Shown in pieces: positions 33,861 to 43,120 of a stretch of DNA of 64,000 nucleotides (positions are counted from its first letter, which is position 1; the number at the start of each line of letters is the position of its first letter). A model generated the notes under the pieces. The model was not told where the DNA came from and did not search any database. It was given only the letters and a program-made list of their open reading frames with translations. Source of the stretch: Rhodanobacteraceae bacterium (GTDB lineage Bacteria > Pseudomonadota > Gammaproteobacteria > Xanthomonadales > Rhodanobacteraceae); NCBI GenBank assembly GCA_004299705.1, contig SCQS01000008.1:117804-181803 (forward strand). Direction: 5' to 3'. The position numbers and the translations under genes were made by a program.

Positions 33861-34888
33861 GCGCCACCGGGCCTTCCAGACCGCAAGCAGCCCCAATCAG
33901 GGAAATCGCCGGCGACCCTCGCTCGTTCGACATTGCCGCGGCAATCGCAAGCGCCAAGCCACTGGTGATCCGCGGGCTGGTACGCGACTGGCCAATCGTC
34001 AAGCTGGCGCTGCAATCGGACACCGCTTTCGCGCAGCGCCTGGCCGAGCTTGACAACGGCACCGACGTAACCACCCTGATGATCGCACCCGAGGCCGATG
34101 GCCTGATCGGCTACACACCGGACTTGAGCGACTTCAATTACCAGCACTTCAAGGTACCGGTGACGCTGGGCCTGCAAAGGCTGGCGAGCTACAGCCGTCG
34201 CGAGCATGCGCCGGGGCTGGTGATCCAAAGCGTACCGATCCGCAGTTGCCTGCCGGGCCTGCTGACCGACCACAACCTGCCTTGCCTGGATGCGGACGTG
34301 GAACCGCGCCTGTGGATGGGCAATCGCACCACCACGCCCACCCATTTCGATTCGCAGCACAACCTCGCATGTGTGGTGTGCGGCGCGCGCCGCTTTACAC
34401 TGTTCCCGCCGGACCAACTGCCCAATCTCTACGTAGGCCCGCTGGATTTCGCTCCCACCGGAGCCGCGATCAGTCTCGCGCGGCTGGATCGCCCCGACGA
34501 CCCCCGCTACCCACGTCTGAAACTCGCGCTTGCGGAAGCTCAAGTCGCTGACCTGGTACCAGGCGACGCAATCTACATTCCGCCGTTGTGGTGGCACCAC
34601 GTGGAATCACTGGAACAGCTCAACGCGCTCATCAACTATTGGTGGAGTCCGATCAACATTCCCGGTTTCCATACCGGCCATGGTCGCGCTGCGCTGTATC
34701 ACTGCCTGCTGGCGTTCAGGGCGCTGTCGCCTGCCGAACGAAGCGCGTGGCGGGATCTGCTGGATTATTTGGTTTTCGACGGAACGGATGCCGCCGCCCA
34801 CATACCCGAGAACCGCCGGGGCGTGCTTGGGCCGCTCACGCCGGAAACCGTCGAAAAGCTCAAGCAAGGCGCACGCCAGAACTTGTAA
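33857..34888 (+). CDS. Cupin-like/JmjC-domain Fe(II) dioxygenase
   Basis: A 343-residue protein of the Cupin_8 family. The double-stranded beta-helix carries the Fe(II) triad: His and Asp in TPTHFDSQHN (about residues 157-166) and a later His in PPLWWHHVESL (about 240). The KPLVIRGLVRDWP opening is typical. Such proteins hydroxylate proteins or small molecules using 2-oxoglutarate; the substrate here is unknown. ATG at 33857 overlaps the preceding small frame (ATGA). The longer frame from 33662 is not family-like. The gene is part of the halogenase operon within the GlcNAc locus. Confidence 0.85.
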   Translation: MSATGPSRPQAAPIREIAGDPRSFDIAAAIASAKPLVIRGLVRDWPIVKLALQSDTAFAQRLAELDNGTDVTTLMIAPEADGLIGYTPDLSDFNYQHFKVPVTLGLQRLASYSRREHAPGLVIQSVPIRSCLPGLLTDHNLPCLDADVEPRLWMGNRTTTPTHFDSQHNLACVVCGARRFTLFPPDQLPNLYVGPLDFAPTGAAISLARLDRPDDPRYPRLKLALAEAQVADLVPGDAIYIPPLWWHHVESLEQLNALINYWWSPINIPGFHTGHGRAALYHCLLAFRALSPAERSAWRDLLDYLVFDGTDAAAHIPENRRGVLGPLTPETVEKLKQGARQNL

Positions 34889-34946
34889 GTCGGACAGCTT
34901 CGCCCTGACTCTCGGCACGTGGCGCCACCTGCGTTTTCGTGGCCAG

Positions 34947-36533
34947 TCACTCAACGCCCACCGGCTCGTCGCACAACCCTGCCTGCAAGAGTTGGCGGAG
35001 CGGCTCAAGCTGCACCGCGTAGCGGCGCCACCCGCCCAACCCTCGGGTGTGCAGGGGTTCGCGGACCTGTGCCGAGCTCAACGTCGTGACCGGCGCCGCG
35101 TTGCGACTTGGGTCTTCGCAGCCAGCCTCCCATGGCAGACCGCAGAAATCGAACACCCGCCGCAGAACAGCAGCAGGCTCCCGCACCAGTTCCGCGTAAT
35201 GGACATCGAGCACCGCGCCTGGAAATGCTTCGCGCCACATTCGCATCGACTCGCTGTAGTCGCGATAGTGCTCCGCCAAGTCCGCAAAATCATAATTCCA
35301 CGAGTACGCGTCTCCGAACATCGCCCGCCAGTTGCCGAAGCACACGTCCAAGGGATCGCGCACCATGTTCAGGATTCTGGATTGAGGCAGCGCGGCCTGG
35401 ATCAGTCCCGCGACCTTCCAGTTCGTCGGCCCCTTGTCGACGAAATGCGATTTGCCTTGCGCACGCCACGCGGTCTGGGAAAGATAGCGCTGACCCGCCT
35501 GTGACCAATCCAGGGCCGGCAATCGCGCCAGAAACGCGTCGCTGGAAATCGGCCGCGTATCTGCGGACCACAGCAGCGTATGCGTGAAATCGACCAGCTC
35601 GCCCGCCGCCGCCACTTTCGAATGATTGGACAGCATGCGTTCCAGCAGCGTGGTGCCCGAACGCGGCAGGCCGATGACAAAGATGGGACAGGGGCCGTGC
35701 GGGTTGCGCTTCGCGTACCCGAGCGTACTCGACGAAAGTCCATCCATGAGCCGCCGTATCACCTCCCTGTGCCGGGGCGTATCCGAGGCGCTCAACACAC
35801 GCATCTCGGCATTGCCGCGCACCAGCGCGCTCCATGCATCGTCGTACCGACCAAGAGCCTCCAGCACGTGATACTGCGCGAATTCAAACGCTGCGTGCAT
35901 GTGAGTCCCGCGTGGGGCACGCGACAGCCCCGTCTCGATCGCGGGGCGCAACTGCTGGAGAATCTTCTGCCGTGGCAACCTTGCCAGCCAATACGCGGCA
36001 CGCCCGCACCCCGGGTCCAGCCGCAGGCATCGCAGATAACACGCTTCGGCCTCGGCCAGCCTGCCCAGGTATTCCAGTTGCTGGCCACGGAAAAGCTGAA
36101 GCGGGGCGTTGTCCCCCAGCAGCATCGCGATCCGATCCAACGTCGCAAGCGCCATGGCCGGTTCATTGAAATCCTGGCAGTAGCCGGCACAGGCAGTCAA
36201 AGCTTCGATATCGACCATGCTCCGCCAGGCTGGGCGATCGAGCAGCGCGCGCGCCGCAGCCATTTCGCCAGCTTGCAACAGTGCCTCGACCGTGGCGCTC
36301 AACACTTCGGGGTGGTCCGCGACGATCCGCGCCGCGGTCAACGCGAATGCAGCCGACTCGCGAACCCGACCATGATGCCAGGCCATCTGTGCAGCCAGAA
36401 CGCACGTGCGCGCATCGTCGGGCGCCATCGCCCGCAGCGATTCGAGCTGTACCTGGGCCGCCTGAAATTGCGACGTACGCAAGTATTCACGCGCCCGTTG
36501 CCAACGGCCTTCGATGGAACGGGTTGTACTCAT
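34947..36533 (-). CDS. TPR-repeat sulfotransferase
   Basis: A 528-residue two-part protein. Residues 1-270 form tetratricopeptide helices (AREYLRTSQFQAAQVQLESL, LGRLAEAEACYLRCLRLDP). Residues 285-528 form a PAPS-dependent sulfotransferase with the 5'-phosphosulfate loop FVIGLPRSGTTLLERML and the 3'-phosphate motif VRDPLDVCFGNW. This architecture is common next to TBDR genes in Xanthomonadales and Caulobacterales; acceptors are unknown. The start at 36533 lacks a good Shine-Dalgarno; upstream open codons are not family-like. It is convergent with the cupin gene. Confidence 0.85.
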   Translation of the reverse strand: MSTTRSIEGRWQRAREYLRTSQFQAAQVQLESLRAMAPDDARTCVLAAQMAWHHGRVRESAAFALTAARIVADHPEVLSATVEALLQAGEMAAARALLDRPAWRSMVDIEALTACAGYCQDFNEPAMALATLDRIAMLLGDNAPLQLFRGQQLEYLGRLAEAEACYLRCLRLDPGCGRAAYWLARLPRQKILQQLRPAIETGLSRAPRGTHMHAAFEFAQYHVLEALGRYDDAWSALVRGNAEMRVLSASDTPRHREVIRRLMDGLSSSTLGYAKRNPHGPCPIFVIGLPRSGTTLLERMLSNHSKVAAAGELVDFTHTLLWSADTRPISSDAFLARLPALDWSQAGQRYLSQTAWRAQGKSHFVDKGPTNWKVAGLIQAALPQSRILNMVRDPLDVCFGNWRAMFGDAYSWNYDFADLAEHYRDYSESMRMWREAFPGAVLDVHYAELVREPAAVLRRVFDFCGLPWEAGCEDPSRNAAPVTTLSSAQVREPLHTRGLGGWRRYAVQLEPLRQLLQAGLCDEPVGVE

Positions 36534-36755
36534 GCAGAAGTCGTCAGAGCCATGCATGCCGAGTGGCGGAGCGCCATGAATTCGTCCGGGAACCCGCCAT
36601 GGGCGTCTCCACCACGCGCCCCGACACCGCGCATGCAAAGCCCTCGCAAAGACCGCATCCGGAGTCATCCTCCCTCGGTTTCACCTGGACCAAGTAACGC
36701 CGCAACGGACGCTTTCGTGACCCACGATACCGCCGCCATCGCACGGCGGTGACGC

Positions 36756-36792
36756 AAAAAAAATGCGGGCCGGGGATGCCAGACCGGCCCGC
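36756..36792 (-). terminator. Rho-independent terminator after TBDR2
   Basis: Minus strand: GCGGGCCGG, 10-base loop, CCGGCCCGC, then A and eight T. It starts about 124 bp after the TBDR2 stop and closely resembles the TBDR1 terminator. The rest of 36534-36915 shows no gene. Confidence 0.9.
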
Positions 36793-36915
36793 AACGCTGG
36801 AGAGACTTCTCCGAATCAAACTGCGCAATCCACACGAGGCCCGGGCACAGGGGGGGGTGACGTGCAATTTGTGCAGCGATGCCGGTGGCGCAACCACCAC
36901 CGGCATTTCACGGCG

Positions 36916-39900
36916 CTACTGCTGCCCCTGCTCGATGCCCTCGCCTTCCACCTTGAACTCGACGCGACGGTTGCGCTCACGGCCCGCCGCGGTTTTGTTG
37001 GTATCGACCGGATCGGCCGCACCCAAACCCTTGACCGCCGTAATCCGACTGGCGCCGATACCGTGCGAGGTCAGGTACTGCTCGACGATGCTCGCGCGGC
37101 GCTTGGACAGCTTCTGGTTGTACGCAGGGTTGCCCTGCGAGTCTGTGTATCCGTCGATCTCGACTTGCACCTGCGGATAACGGTTGAGGGTATCCACGGC
37201 CTGGCCCAGGATCGCGATCGACTCGGATGCCGGCGGCTTGAGTGTCGGGCCGATGTTGGTTTCACCCGGCTTCGGACGATCGAACTTGAAGTTGACGCCA
37301 CGCAAGTCGATGACCACCTTTTGCGGCGGTGGTGGCGGCGGTGCCGCGACCGGAGCCGGCGGAGGTGGCGCAGCCGGTGGCAGCGGAGCCTCCGGGCTGG
37401 CACTGCCAAACTTGAAGTTGACGTTGAAGTAGTACTGACGACCGTTCACGTAGAACGCTTCGGGGGCAGTGCTGAAGCCCAGGCCCGCCTGCGCGCCATT
37501 GATGAAGTAGCGCAGATGCGGATTGTTGAGGTTCATCGCATCGAACGTGAAACTCACGTGGTCGTTGAGCTTGTAACCTGCGGACAACGACAAGTAGCCT
37601 TGGCCGGACTGCCAGTACGGCAACAGCGGCATGCCGGCGCCCGAGTTGCTCATCACGCCGTCGTAGAACTTGGATCGGTACGTATAGTTGATGCGCGCGT
37701 TCCAGTGTGCGTCTTCGTAGAAGACCGACGCGTTGGCCGTGTTCCGGGACGTGCCGAACAACGGACGGTTGCCGGCCGCGCGGCCGTTGGCCAGGGTGCC
37801 GTCGGGGTTGTACAAGTAGGTGCCGCCCGACGAATGGCCGATGGCGTAGGTGTAGTTGAACGATACGCCGAAGTGCTGGCCGATCGGCTGGATGTAGCTC
37901 AACGATACGCCCTTGAGGGTGCCGCTGACGTTGACCGGAATGCTGACCAGATACTGGCTGTAGATCGGCGTGCCCGACGGATTGGTCGTCTTGTTGTAGG
38001 TCAGGTAATTGTTGAGGTACGTGCGGGTGACCCCGCCGTAGTCGTAGTAGTTCTGCAGGTCCATCTCGTAGATGCTGCCCGACAGCAAGCCGCGCTGCGC
38101 GAAGTACCACTCCAGCGACGCCGAGAAGTTGGTGGACAGGATCGGCTTCAGCTCGGGATTGGCGCCGCTGCCGGAACCGGTCTCGCCTTGCACGCGCGGA
38201 TCGGTCAAGCTGAGGAAGCCGGCGAGTTGGTTGTAGTCCTGCCGAGTCAGCGTTTGCGATGCCGAGAAGCGGGTAAGCAGGCTGCCATCCTGGTTCAGAT
38301 CGAGCTTCACGTTGAAACTGGGCAGAACCTTGCTGTAATGATGCTTGTAAAAGTTCCAGTACCAGCCGTCGGGATAAAACGCCGAGCCCATGATCGGACC
38401 GATGTAGTCGGCCCCCTGGATCCCGGCACTGGTGTAGCCGATGTTCTCGTCGGTGGCCACCCAGCGCAGACCGGCATTGGCGGTCCAGTGGTCACCCGTG
38501 AAATTGGCCTGGACGTACGCCGCGCTGTTTTTCTCCGTCATCTGATAGATCTGATTCGGGTAGAAACGGGACGGCACTGCGCGATTCGCGTACAGGGCGT
38601 TCAACTGCGACAACTGGGCGGGCGTCCAGTACCAGATGTCCGACGGCATCTGGCCGACGCCAAGGTCGCTGGCGAAACTGCCCGGATAGTTGCCACCTGC
38701 CGGCGGATAGATGCTGGGGTCGTGCTGACCGAACTGCACGGCCGACGCGAAGTTGGGCCCCTGGGCGATGGCGGTCGGGCTGTTGTGGTCGTGCTTGGCG
38801 TAACGCACGCCGAATTGCAGCGAAGACAACGGGGCCGCATTGTCGAAGTCGTACTCGCCATCGGCCTGGAACCAGCGTTCCTTGTCCACCACGTGCACAT
38901 CCTGCGTGCCGAAGATCCAGTCCAGCCCAGCGGTCGCCGGATCGAAGGCGTTGTTGGTGGTATTCATGTACCAGTTGAGCGGCGTGCCGAGACCATTCAT
39001 CGAGTAGCCCGCGGTCGCGCCGTACCCGGTATCCATCTCCATCACGTCCTGGACCGGAGTGTTGCCCTTGCCCTTGGTGGTGCCGAGCTGGAACTTGAAG
39101 CCTAGGTTGTCGGTGGCCTGCCAGTCCGCATCCAGGGTGAGGAACTGACTGGATTCGCTCTCGCCCGGGCGCGAAATCATGTCGTAGATGCCCTGCGAGA
39201 TATTGGACGCACCCGGAAGGGTGGCGCTGGTCAGGATGTTGCCAACGATGGTGCCGGTCACGGCCTGCTTGGGCAGCTGGTCGCGCGTGCGCAACATGTA
39301 GTTGCGGTTGTAGTCGGTGGCATCCAGCTTGGAATAGAAGGCGTCGAGGTTGAAGGTCAGGTTGTCGGTCGCCTTCCACTGCAAGTCGACCATCCCGCCC
39401 TTGCGCTTGCGGATCTGGTTGAACAGCGCGGCGCCTTCGAGATTGGGGTAGAACACCCCGGTGCTGGCACTGCCCGGCGTTGCCGGCCCGAGGCCCAACG
39501 AGGTGGCTGCCGCCGAGCCGGTCGGAATGTACGAGTAACCGAGCACTTCCTGACCATCGCGCTGCAAGGCACGCTCTTCGTAGAAAGCCTGCACCATCAC
39601 GCCAAAGGTGTTGGAGGCGTTTTTCCAGTTGACAAGACCATTGAATTGCGGCTTGGTCGTGCCCGGCAAGTCGGAATACACACCGCCCACGCTGGCCTCG
39701 GCCGAAAACGGCCTGCTGAAATCCAGCGGCTTGCGCGTGATGATGTTGATCGTGCCGGCCGCGCCACCCTCCAGCAGCCGGGCCTCGGGGGTCATGTGCA
39801 CCACGACCTGATTGACGACTTCCGCGGGCAGCATCGAGTAGCTGACGCTGCGGGTACCGCCGCTGCCAAGGATGAACCAGTCGCCCGACCCGATCGAGTG

Positions 39901-40326
39901 ACCGTTGACCGTGGTCAGGGTCAGCGATGGCGCGGTACCGCGGATGCTGGCGCGATCCGCCTCGTCGAAGCCACCCTCGGCACCGGCCGCGTCGGCGATG
40001 TTCACACCCGGCAACTGCGCGATGGTGTCGGCGACGTTCTTGGCCGGCAGCTTGCCGATGTCCACGGCGGAAACCACCTCGATTTGTGAATTGGCGGCTT
40101 TCTTGGTTTCCAGCGACAGGGACTGACTCGCCCGGATACCGACGACCTGGATGGTGCCGAGCGTCTGCACGCTCTGTTTTTTGTTGGCTGTCTGATCTTT
40201 CTTCGCCGCTTGCGGTTGCTGCTGGTCCGTCTGGTTCTGGGGCGAGGCGTTTTGCGCCTGGGCTGCCGCTGCGAACAACAGCGCCGTGGCGATGCTCGCC
40301 GAAAGCATGCTCTTGCGGAATTTCAT
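36916..40326 (-). CDS. TonB-dependent receptor fused to a C-terminal OmpA domain (TBDR2)
   Basis: A 1136-residue outer-membrane receptor. The signal peptide is almost identical to TBDR1 (MKFRKSMLSASIATALLFAA). A Gln/Lys-rich spacer is followed by TonB-box-like LGTIQVVGI (about 57-65), then the plug (NSQIEVVSAVDIGKLPAKNVADTI... to about 190) and a barrel ending YYFNVNFKF near residue 973. A Pro/Ala-rich linker (974-1001) and an OmpA domain (about 1002-1126) follow, with GYTDSQGNPAYNQKLSKRRA containing the peptidoglycan-binding Asp and Arg. The plug and barrel differ clearly from TBDR1, while the OmpA part is nearly the same. A Glk-family kinase gene lies 74 bp upstream on the same strand. Confidence 0.93.
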   Translation of the reverse strand: MKFRKSMLSASIATALLFAAAAQAQNASPQNQTDQQQPQAAKKDQTANKKQSVQTLGTIQVVGIRASQSLSLETKKAANSQIEVVSAVDIGKLPAKNVADTIAQLPGVNIADAAGAEGGFDEADRASIRGTAPSLTLTTVNGHSIGSGDWFILGSGGTRSVSYSMLPAEVVNQVVVHMTPEARLLEGGAAGTINIITRKPLDFSRPFSAEASVGGVYSDLPGTTKPQFNGLVNWKNASNTFGVMVQAFYEERALQRDGQEVLGYSYIPTGSAAATSLGLGPATPGSASTGVFYPNLEGAALFNQIRKRKGGMVDLQWKATDNLTFNLDAFYSKLDATDYNRNYMLRTRDQLPKQAVTGTIVGNILTSATLPGASNISQGIYDMISRPGESESSQFLTLDADWQATDNLGFKFQLGTTKGKGNTPVQDVMEMDTGYGATAGYSMNGLGTPLNWYMNTTNNAFDPATAGLDWIFGTQDVHVVDKERWFQADGEYDFDNAAPLSSLQFGVRYAKHDHNSPTAIAQGPNFASAVQFGQHDPSIYPPAGGNYPGSFASDLGVGQMPSDIWYWTPAQLSQLNALYANRAVPSRFYPNQIYQMTEKNSAAYVQANFTGDHWTANAGLRWVATDENIGYTSAGIQGADYIGPIMGSAFYPDGWYWNFYKHHYSKVLPSFNVKLDLNQDGSLLTRFSASQTLTRQDYNQLAGFLSLTDPRVQGETGSGSGANPELKPILSTNFSASLEWYFAQRGLLSGSIYEMDLQNYYDYGGVTRTYLNNYLTYNKTTNPSGTPIYSQYLVSIPVNVSGTLKGVSLSYIQPIGQHFGVSFNYTYAIGHSSGGTYLYNPDGTLANGRAAGNRPLFGTSRNTANASVFYEDAHWNARINYTYRSKFYDGVMSNSGAGMPLLPYWQSGQGYLSLSAGYKLNDHVSFTFDAMNLNNPHLRYFINGAQAGLGFSTAPEAFYVNGRQYYFNVNFKFGSASPEAPLPPAAPPPPAPVAAPPPPPPQKVVIDLRGVNFKFDRPKPGETNIGPTLKPPASESIAILGQAVDTLNRYPQVQVEIDGYTDSQGNPAYNQKLSKRRASIVEQYLTSHGIGASRITAVKGLGAADPVDTNKTAAGRERNRRVEFKVEGEGIEQGQQ

Positions 40327-40400
40327 GATGTACCCCTCTTCTCGCTCACCAAGTGATGGGTGCTCAAGGCACCCGCATTTTTTGCGTAATCACTACCCCG

Positions 40401-41462
40401 TCACGCCACCGTCCCGTCGCCCGGCACGCGTCGTCGCATGCCGGCACGGATGTGCTGGTCCAGATACCAGTGCGCCGCGCCCAGCACGCCGTGGCGACCG
40501 TGTTCAATCAAACGCACCGGCACGCGCTGCAGGAACTTGCGCATGCCGCCCTTGCTCAGGAAACGTTGTGCGAAATGGCTGTGCTGCAGCAGTGTCCTGA
40601 TTTCCGGCAAGACACCGCCCGCGAGATACACGCCGCCATCGGCCATGAATGCCATCGCCAGGTTGCCGACGAAACCGCCCAGCGCGGCGCAGAACAGGTC
40701 GACGGTTTCCACGGCCTCGGCATCGCTGCCCGCGCAGGCGGCAGCGGTCACCGCTTCCGGACTCGCCAACCGCGGCGCCTGTCCACGCAAGGCGCACAGG
40801 GTCGAATACAGGGTCAGCAAGCCAGGGCCGGACAGGATGCGCTCGTAAGGCACGTAACCGTCGTCCTGCCCCAGATACGCCAGCACCTCGCGCTCGCGCA
40901 CGGTGCCGGGCGCGAAATCCATCTGGCCGGCTTCGGTCGCGAGCACACGCGGGCCGTCCGGGCTGGAGAGGCGCACCGCGGCACCCAGCCCGGTTCCGGG
41001 ACCGACCACCAAGGCCGCGCCGTCACCGCGCTCGTCGGGGCCGCACAACAAAACGCTGTCCGCGGCCCGGACGTCATCCAGCGCGTACCCCAGCGCCTCG
41101 AAATCGTTGAGCAAGGCCACGTCATCGAACGCAAGGGTTTCGCGCAACTGCGACAGCCTGACCCGCCACGCCAGGTTGTCGTTGATGATGGTGTCGTCGA
41201 TGACCTGGCCCGCACAGGCGATCACGCAACGGCGCACCGGCAGGGTTGCATCGCTGTCGACGAACGCCTTCAACAATTCCGGCAACCCCGGAAAATCCAC
41301 GCAAGCAAACTTGCGGTAGGCCAAGACCTCGAACCCGCGCGCGCCACCGCTGACCGCCCGTACCAAGGCAACCCGCGCATGGGTACCGCCGACATCCGCA
41401 GCCAGGAACGGTTGCGTGTGCAGGCTGGCATGCTGGCTCAAATGACTGGCGACCACACTCAT
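40401..41462 (-). CDS. nagK: Glucokinase-family sugar kinase, probable GlcNAc kinase (copy 2)
   Basis: A 353-residue Glk-type kinase, closely similar to copy 1: FLAADVGGTHARVALVR, LNDFEALGYALDD, VGPGTGLGAAVRL, EAGQMDFAPG and GGVYLAGGVLPE. ATG at 41462 is chosen; the five earlier open codons lack support. It is divergent from nagP, with a NagR-type operator at 41506-41519 between them, so it belongs to the GlcNAc regulon and most likely phosphorylates GlcNAc in the cytosol. True glucokinase activity is the alternative. Confidence 0.85.
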   Translation of the reverse strand: MSVVASHLSQHASLHTQPFLAADVGGTHARVALVRAVSGGARGFEVLAYRKFACVDFPGLPELLKAFVDSDATLPVRRCVIACAGQVIDDTIINDNLAWRVRLSQLRETLAFDDVALLNDFEALGYALDDVRAADSVLLCGPDERGDGAALVVGPGTGLGAAVRLSSPDGPRVLATEAGQMDFAPGTVREREVLAYLGQDDGYVPYERILSGPGLLTLYSTLCALRGQAPRLASPEAVTAAACAGSDAEAVETVDLFCAALGGFVGNLAMAFMADGGVYLAGGVLPEIRTLLQHSHFAQRFLSKGGMRKFLQRVPVRLIEHGRHGVLGAAHWYLDQHIRAGMRRRVPGDGTVA

Positions 41463-41505
41463 CCTGCGCTCGGGCAATCGAGATGGGCGCCAGTTTGGTC
41501 ATATG

Positions 41506-41519
41506 TGACAACGTTGTCA
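41506..41519. promoter_or_regulatory. Probable NagR (LacI-type) operator
   Basis: Perfect 14-bp palindrome TGACAACGTTGTCA with the central CG step typical of LacI-family operators. It is 44 bp before the kinase start and 247 bp before nagP. The LacI-type regulator gene lies in the divergent operon. The spacer 41463-41766 (304 bp) contains this site and the one at 41698 and no gene. Confidence 0.8.
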
Positions 41520-41697
41520 ATTTGCATTGCAACAATGCGAAACGCATAACCAGATGGCATGGATAGTCCACAAAAACCACGGACCATTGCGATACACGAA
41601 GCCCAAGTAATGCTGCGTCGCAGCATTGCCGGTGCGACATCATCGATCCTGCTTTTTGCTGTCCGGGACGTGCGATACTCGACACAGGACACAAATC

Positions 41698-41712
41698 TGA
41701 CAACGTCGGTCA
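41698..41712. promoter_or_regulatory. Second, degenerate NagR-type half-palindrome before nagP
   Basis: TGACAACGTCGGTCA keeps the left half (TGACAACG) of the operator and the outer GTCA, 54 bp before the nagP ATG. It is a plausible weaker site for repression of nagP-nagR-nagBII-nagA. Confidence 0.45.
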
Positions 41713-41766
41713 CTGCATAATCCGGATTCATCGACATCCCGCCCCTCGACGCGCACAGGCCGCACC

Positions 41767-43080
41767 ATGACCCCCACATCCCCGCCGCAACCGTCGCACT
41801 ACGTGATGTCGATGGTGATCATCGGCGTGCTGTTCTTCATCTTCGGGTTCGTCACCTGGCTCAATTCGTCGCTGATCCTGTTCGCCAAGGTCGGCTTCGA
41901 TGTCGACAACGTGGGCGCCTTCCTGATACCGATGGCGTTCTACCTGTCGTACTTTTTCCTGGCATTGCCATCGGCCGTGGTGCTCAAACGCACGGGCATG
42001 AAAAAGGGCATGGCACTGGGCCTGTTCGTGATGGCCCTGGGCTCGGTGCTGTTTGCATGGTTCATGGGCCGCTACAGCTACCACGGTTCGCTGGTGGCGC
42101 TGTTCGTGATCGGCGCCGGCCTGGCGCTGCTGCAGACCGCTTCCAACCCGTACGTGAGCATCCTTGGCCCGATCGAAAGCGGCGCCAAGCGCGTCGCGAT
42201 CATGGGCATCTGCAACAAGTTCGCCGGCGGGCTCGCCCCATACGTGTTCGGAGCACTGTTGCTCAGCGGCGCGACGGCCTATGCCGCGAAGATCAAGGAC
42301 ACCGCCTCGCCGCAGGCGAGGGCGATCCTGCAACATGCTTTCGTGTCACGTGCCGTGTTGCCCTACGTGGTGATGGCCATCGTGCTGGTACTGCTTGCAA
42401 TCTGGGTGGTGTTTTCTTCGCTTCCCGAAATCCGGCCGGCGGATGACGACCATCCAGCCACTCAGGGCGCGCTACGTACACGCAGCATCTTCACTTACCC
42501 GCACCTGTGGTTGGGCATCGTGTGTCTGTTCATTTACGTGGGCATGGAAGTGATGGCTGGTGATGGCATCGTGATCTACGGGCAGGCCTCGGGCCTGTCA
42601 CTGGATGCGGCCAAACACCTGACGACCTACACGATGGCGGGCATGCTGGTGGGCTATCTCGTCGGTGTCGCCCTGACGCCGCGGTTCATTTCGCAGCAAC
42701 GCTATCTCGCGGTGTCGGCGGTGCTCGGCGTCCTGTTCGCATTCGGCGCGTGGAGCACGCACGGCGCTACCTCGGTGGCATTCGTGGCGGCATTGGGATT
42801 TGCCAACGCGATGATGTGGCCGGCGATCTTCCCGCTCGCCATCAAGGGCCTGGGTGACCACACCGAGTTCGGCTCGGCGCTGCTTATCATGGGCATTGCC
42901 GGCGGCGCACTGATACCGCAGCTGTTCGTGCACCTTGAGGAAATCATCAATTTCCAGCTGGCGTTCCTGCTGGTGATGGTGCCCGGCTACATTTACATAC
43001 TGTTTTACGGGCTGCGCGGGCACCAGGTCGGGCAGCCAGCACACAATGGCGCGATCGATTCCGCAGCCGCGGCATCCTGA
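41767..43080 (+). CDS. nagP: N-acetylglucosamine transporter NagP (MFS, FucP-like)
   Basis: A 437-residue inner-membrane permease with 12 predicted helices. It begins MSMVIIGVLFFIFGFVTWLNSSLI, the FucP/NagP signature with the conserved Asn and Phe residues, and has PYVSILGP and MWPAIFPLAIKGLG in the second half. Together with the following nagR, nagB-II and nagA genes it forms a GlcNAc catabolic operon, so GlcNAc is the likely substrate, taken up with a cation. The ATG at 41767 gives the full first helix. Confidence 0.9.
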   Translation: MTPTSPPQPSHYVMSMVIIGVLFFIFGFVTWLNSSLILFAKVGFDVDNVGAFLIPMAFYLSYFFLALPSAVVLKRTGMKKGMALGLFVMALGSVLFAWFMGRYSYHGSLVALFVIGAGLALLQTASNPYVSILGPIESGAKRVAIMGICNKFAGGLAPYVFGALLLSGATAYAAKIKDTASPQARAILQHAFVSRAVLPYVVMAIVLVLLAIWVVFSSLPEIRPADDDHPATQGALRTRSIFTYPHLWLGIVCLFIYVGMEVMAGDGIVIYGQASGLSLDAAKHLTTYTMAGMLVGYLVGVALTPRFISQQRYLAVSAVLGVLFAFGAWSTHGATSVAFVAALGFANAMMWPAIFPLAIKGLGDHTEFGSALLIMGIAGGALIPQLFVHLEEIINFQLAFLLVMVPGYIYILFYGLRGHQVGQPAHNGAIDSAAAAS

Positions 43081-43120
43081 CGCCGGCGCGGCGAACCGCG
43101 CGCATACGAAGGAGCATCTC

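Noticed and set aside
34947..36668. Alternative start of the sulfotransferase at 36668
   Set aside because: The 45 extra residues are Arg/Trp/Pro-rich and unlike any TPR start; ATG at 36533 is preferred.
36763..39105. Plus-strand open frame of 780 codons opposite TBDR2
   Set aside because: Antisense to a well-supported receptor; the composition is Val/Arg/Gly-rich without motifs or a ribosome-binding site.
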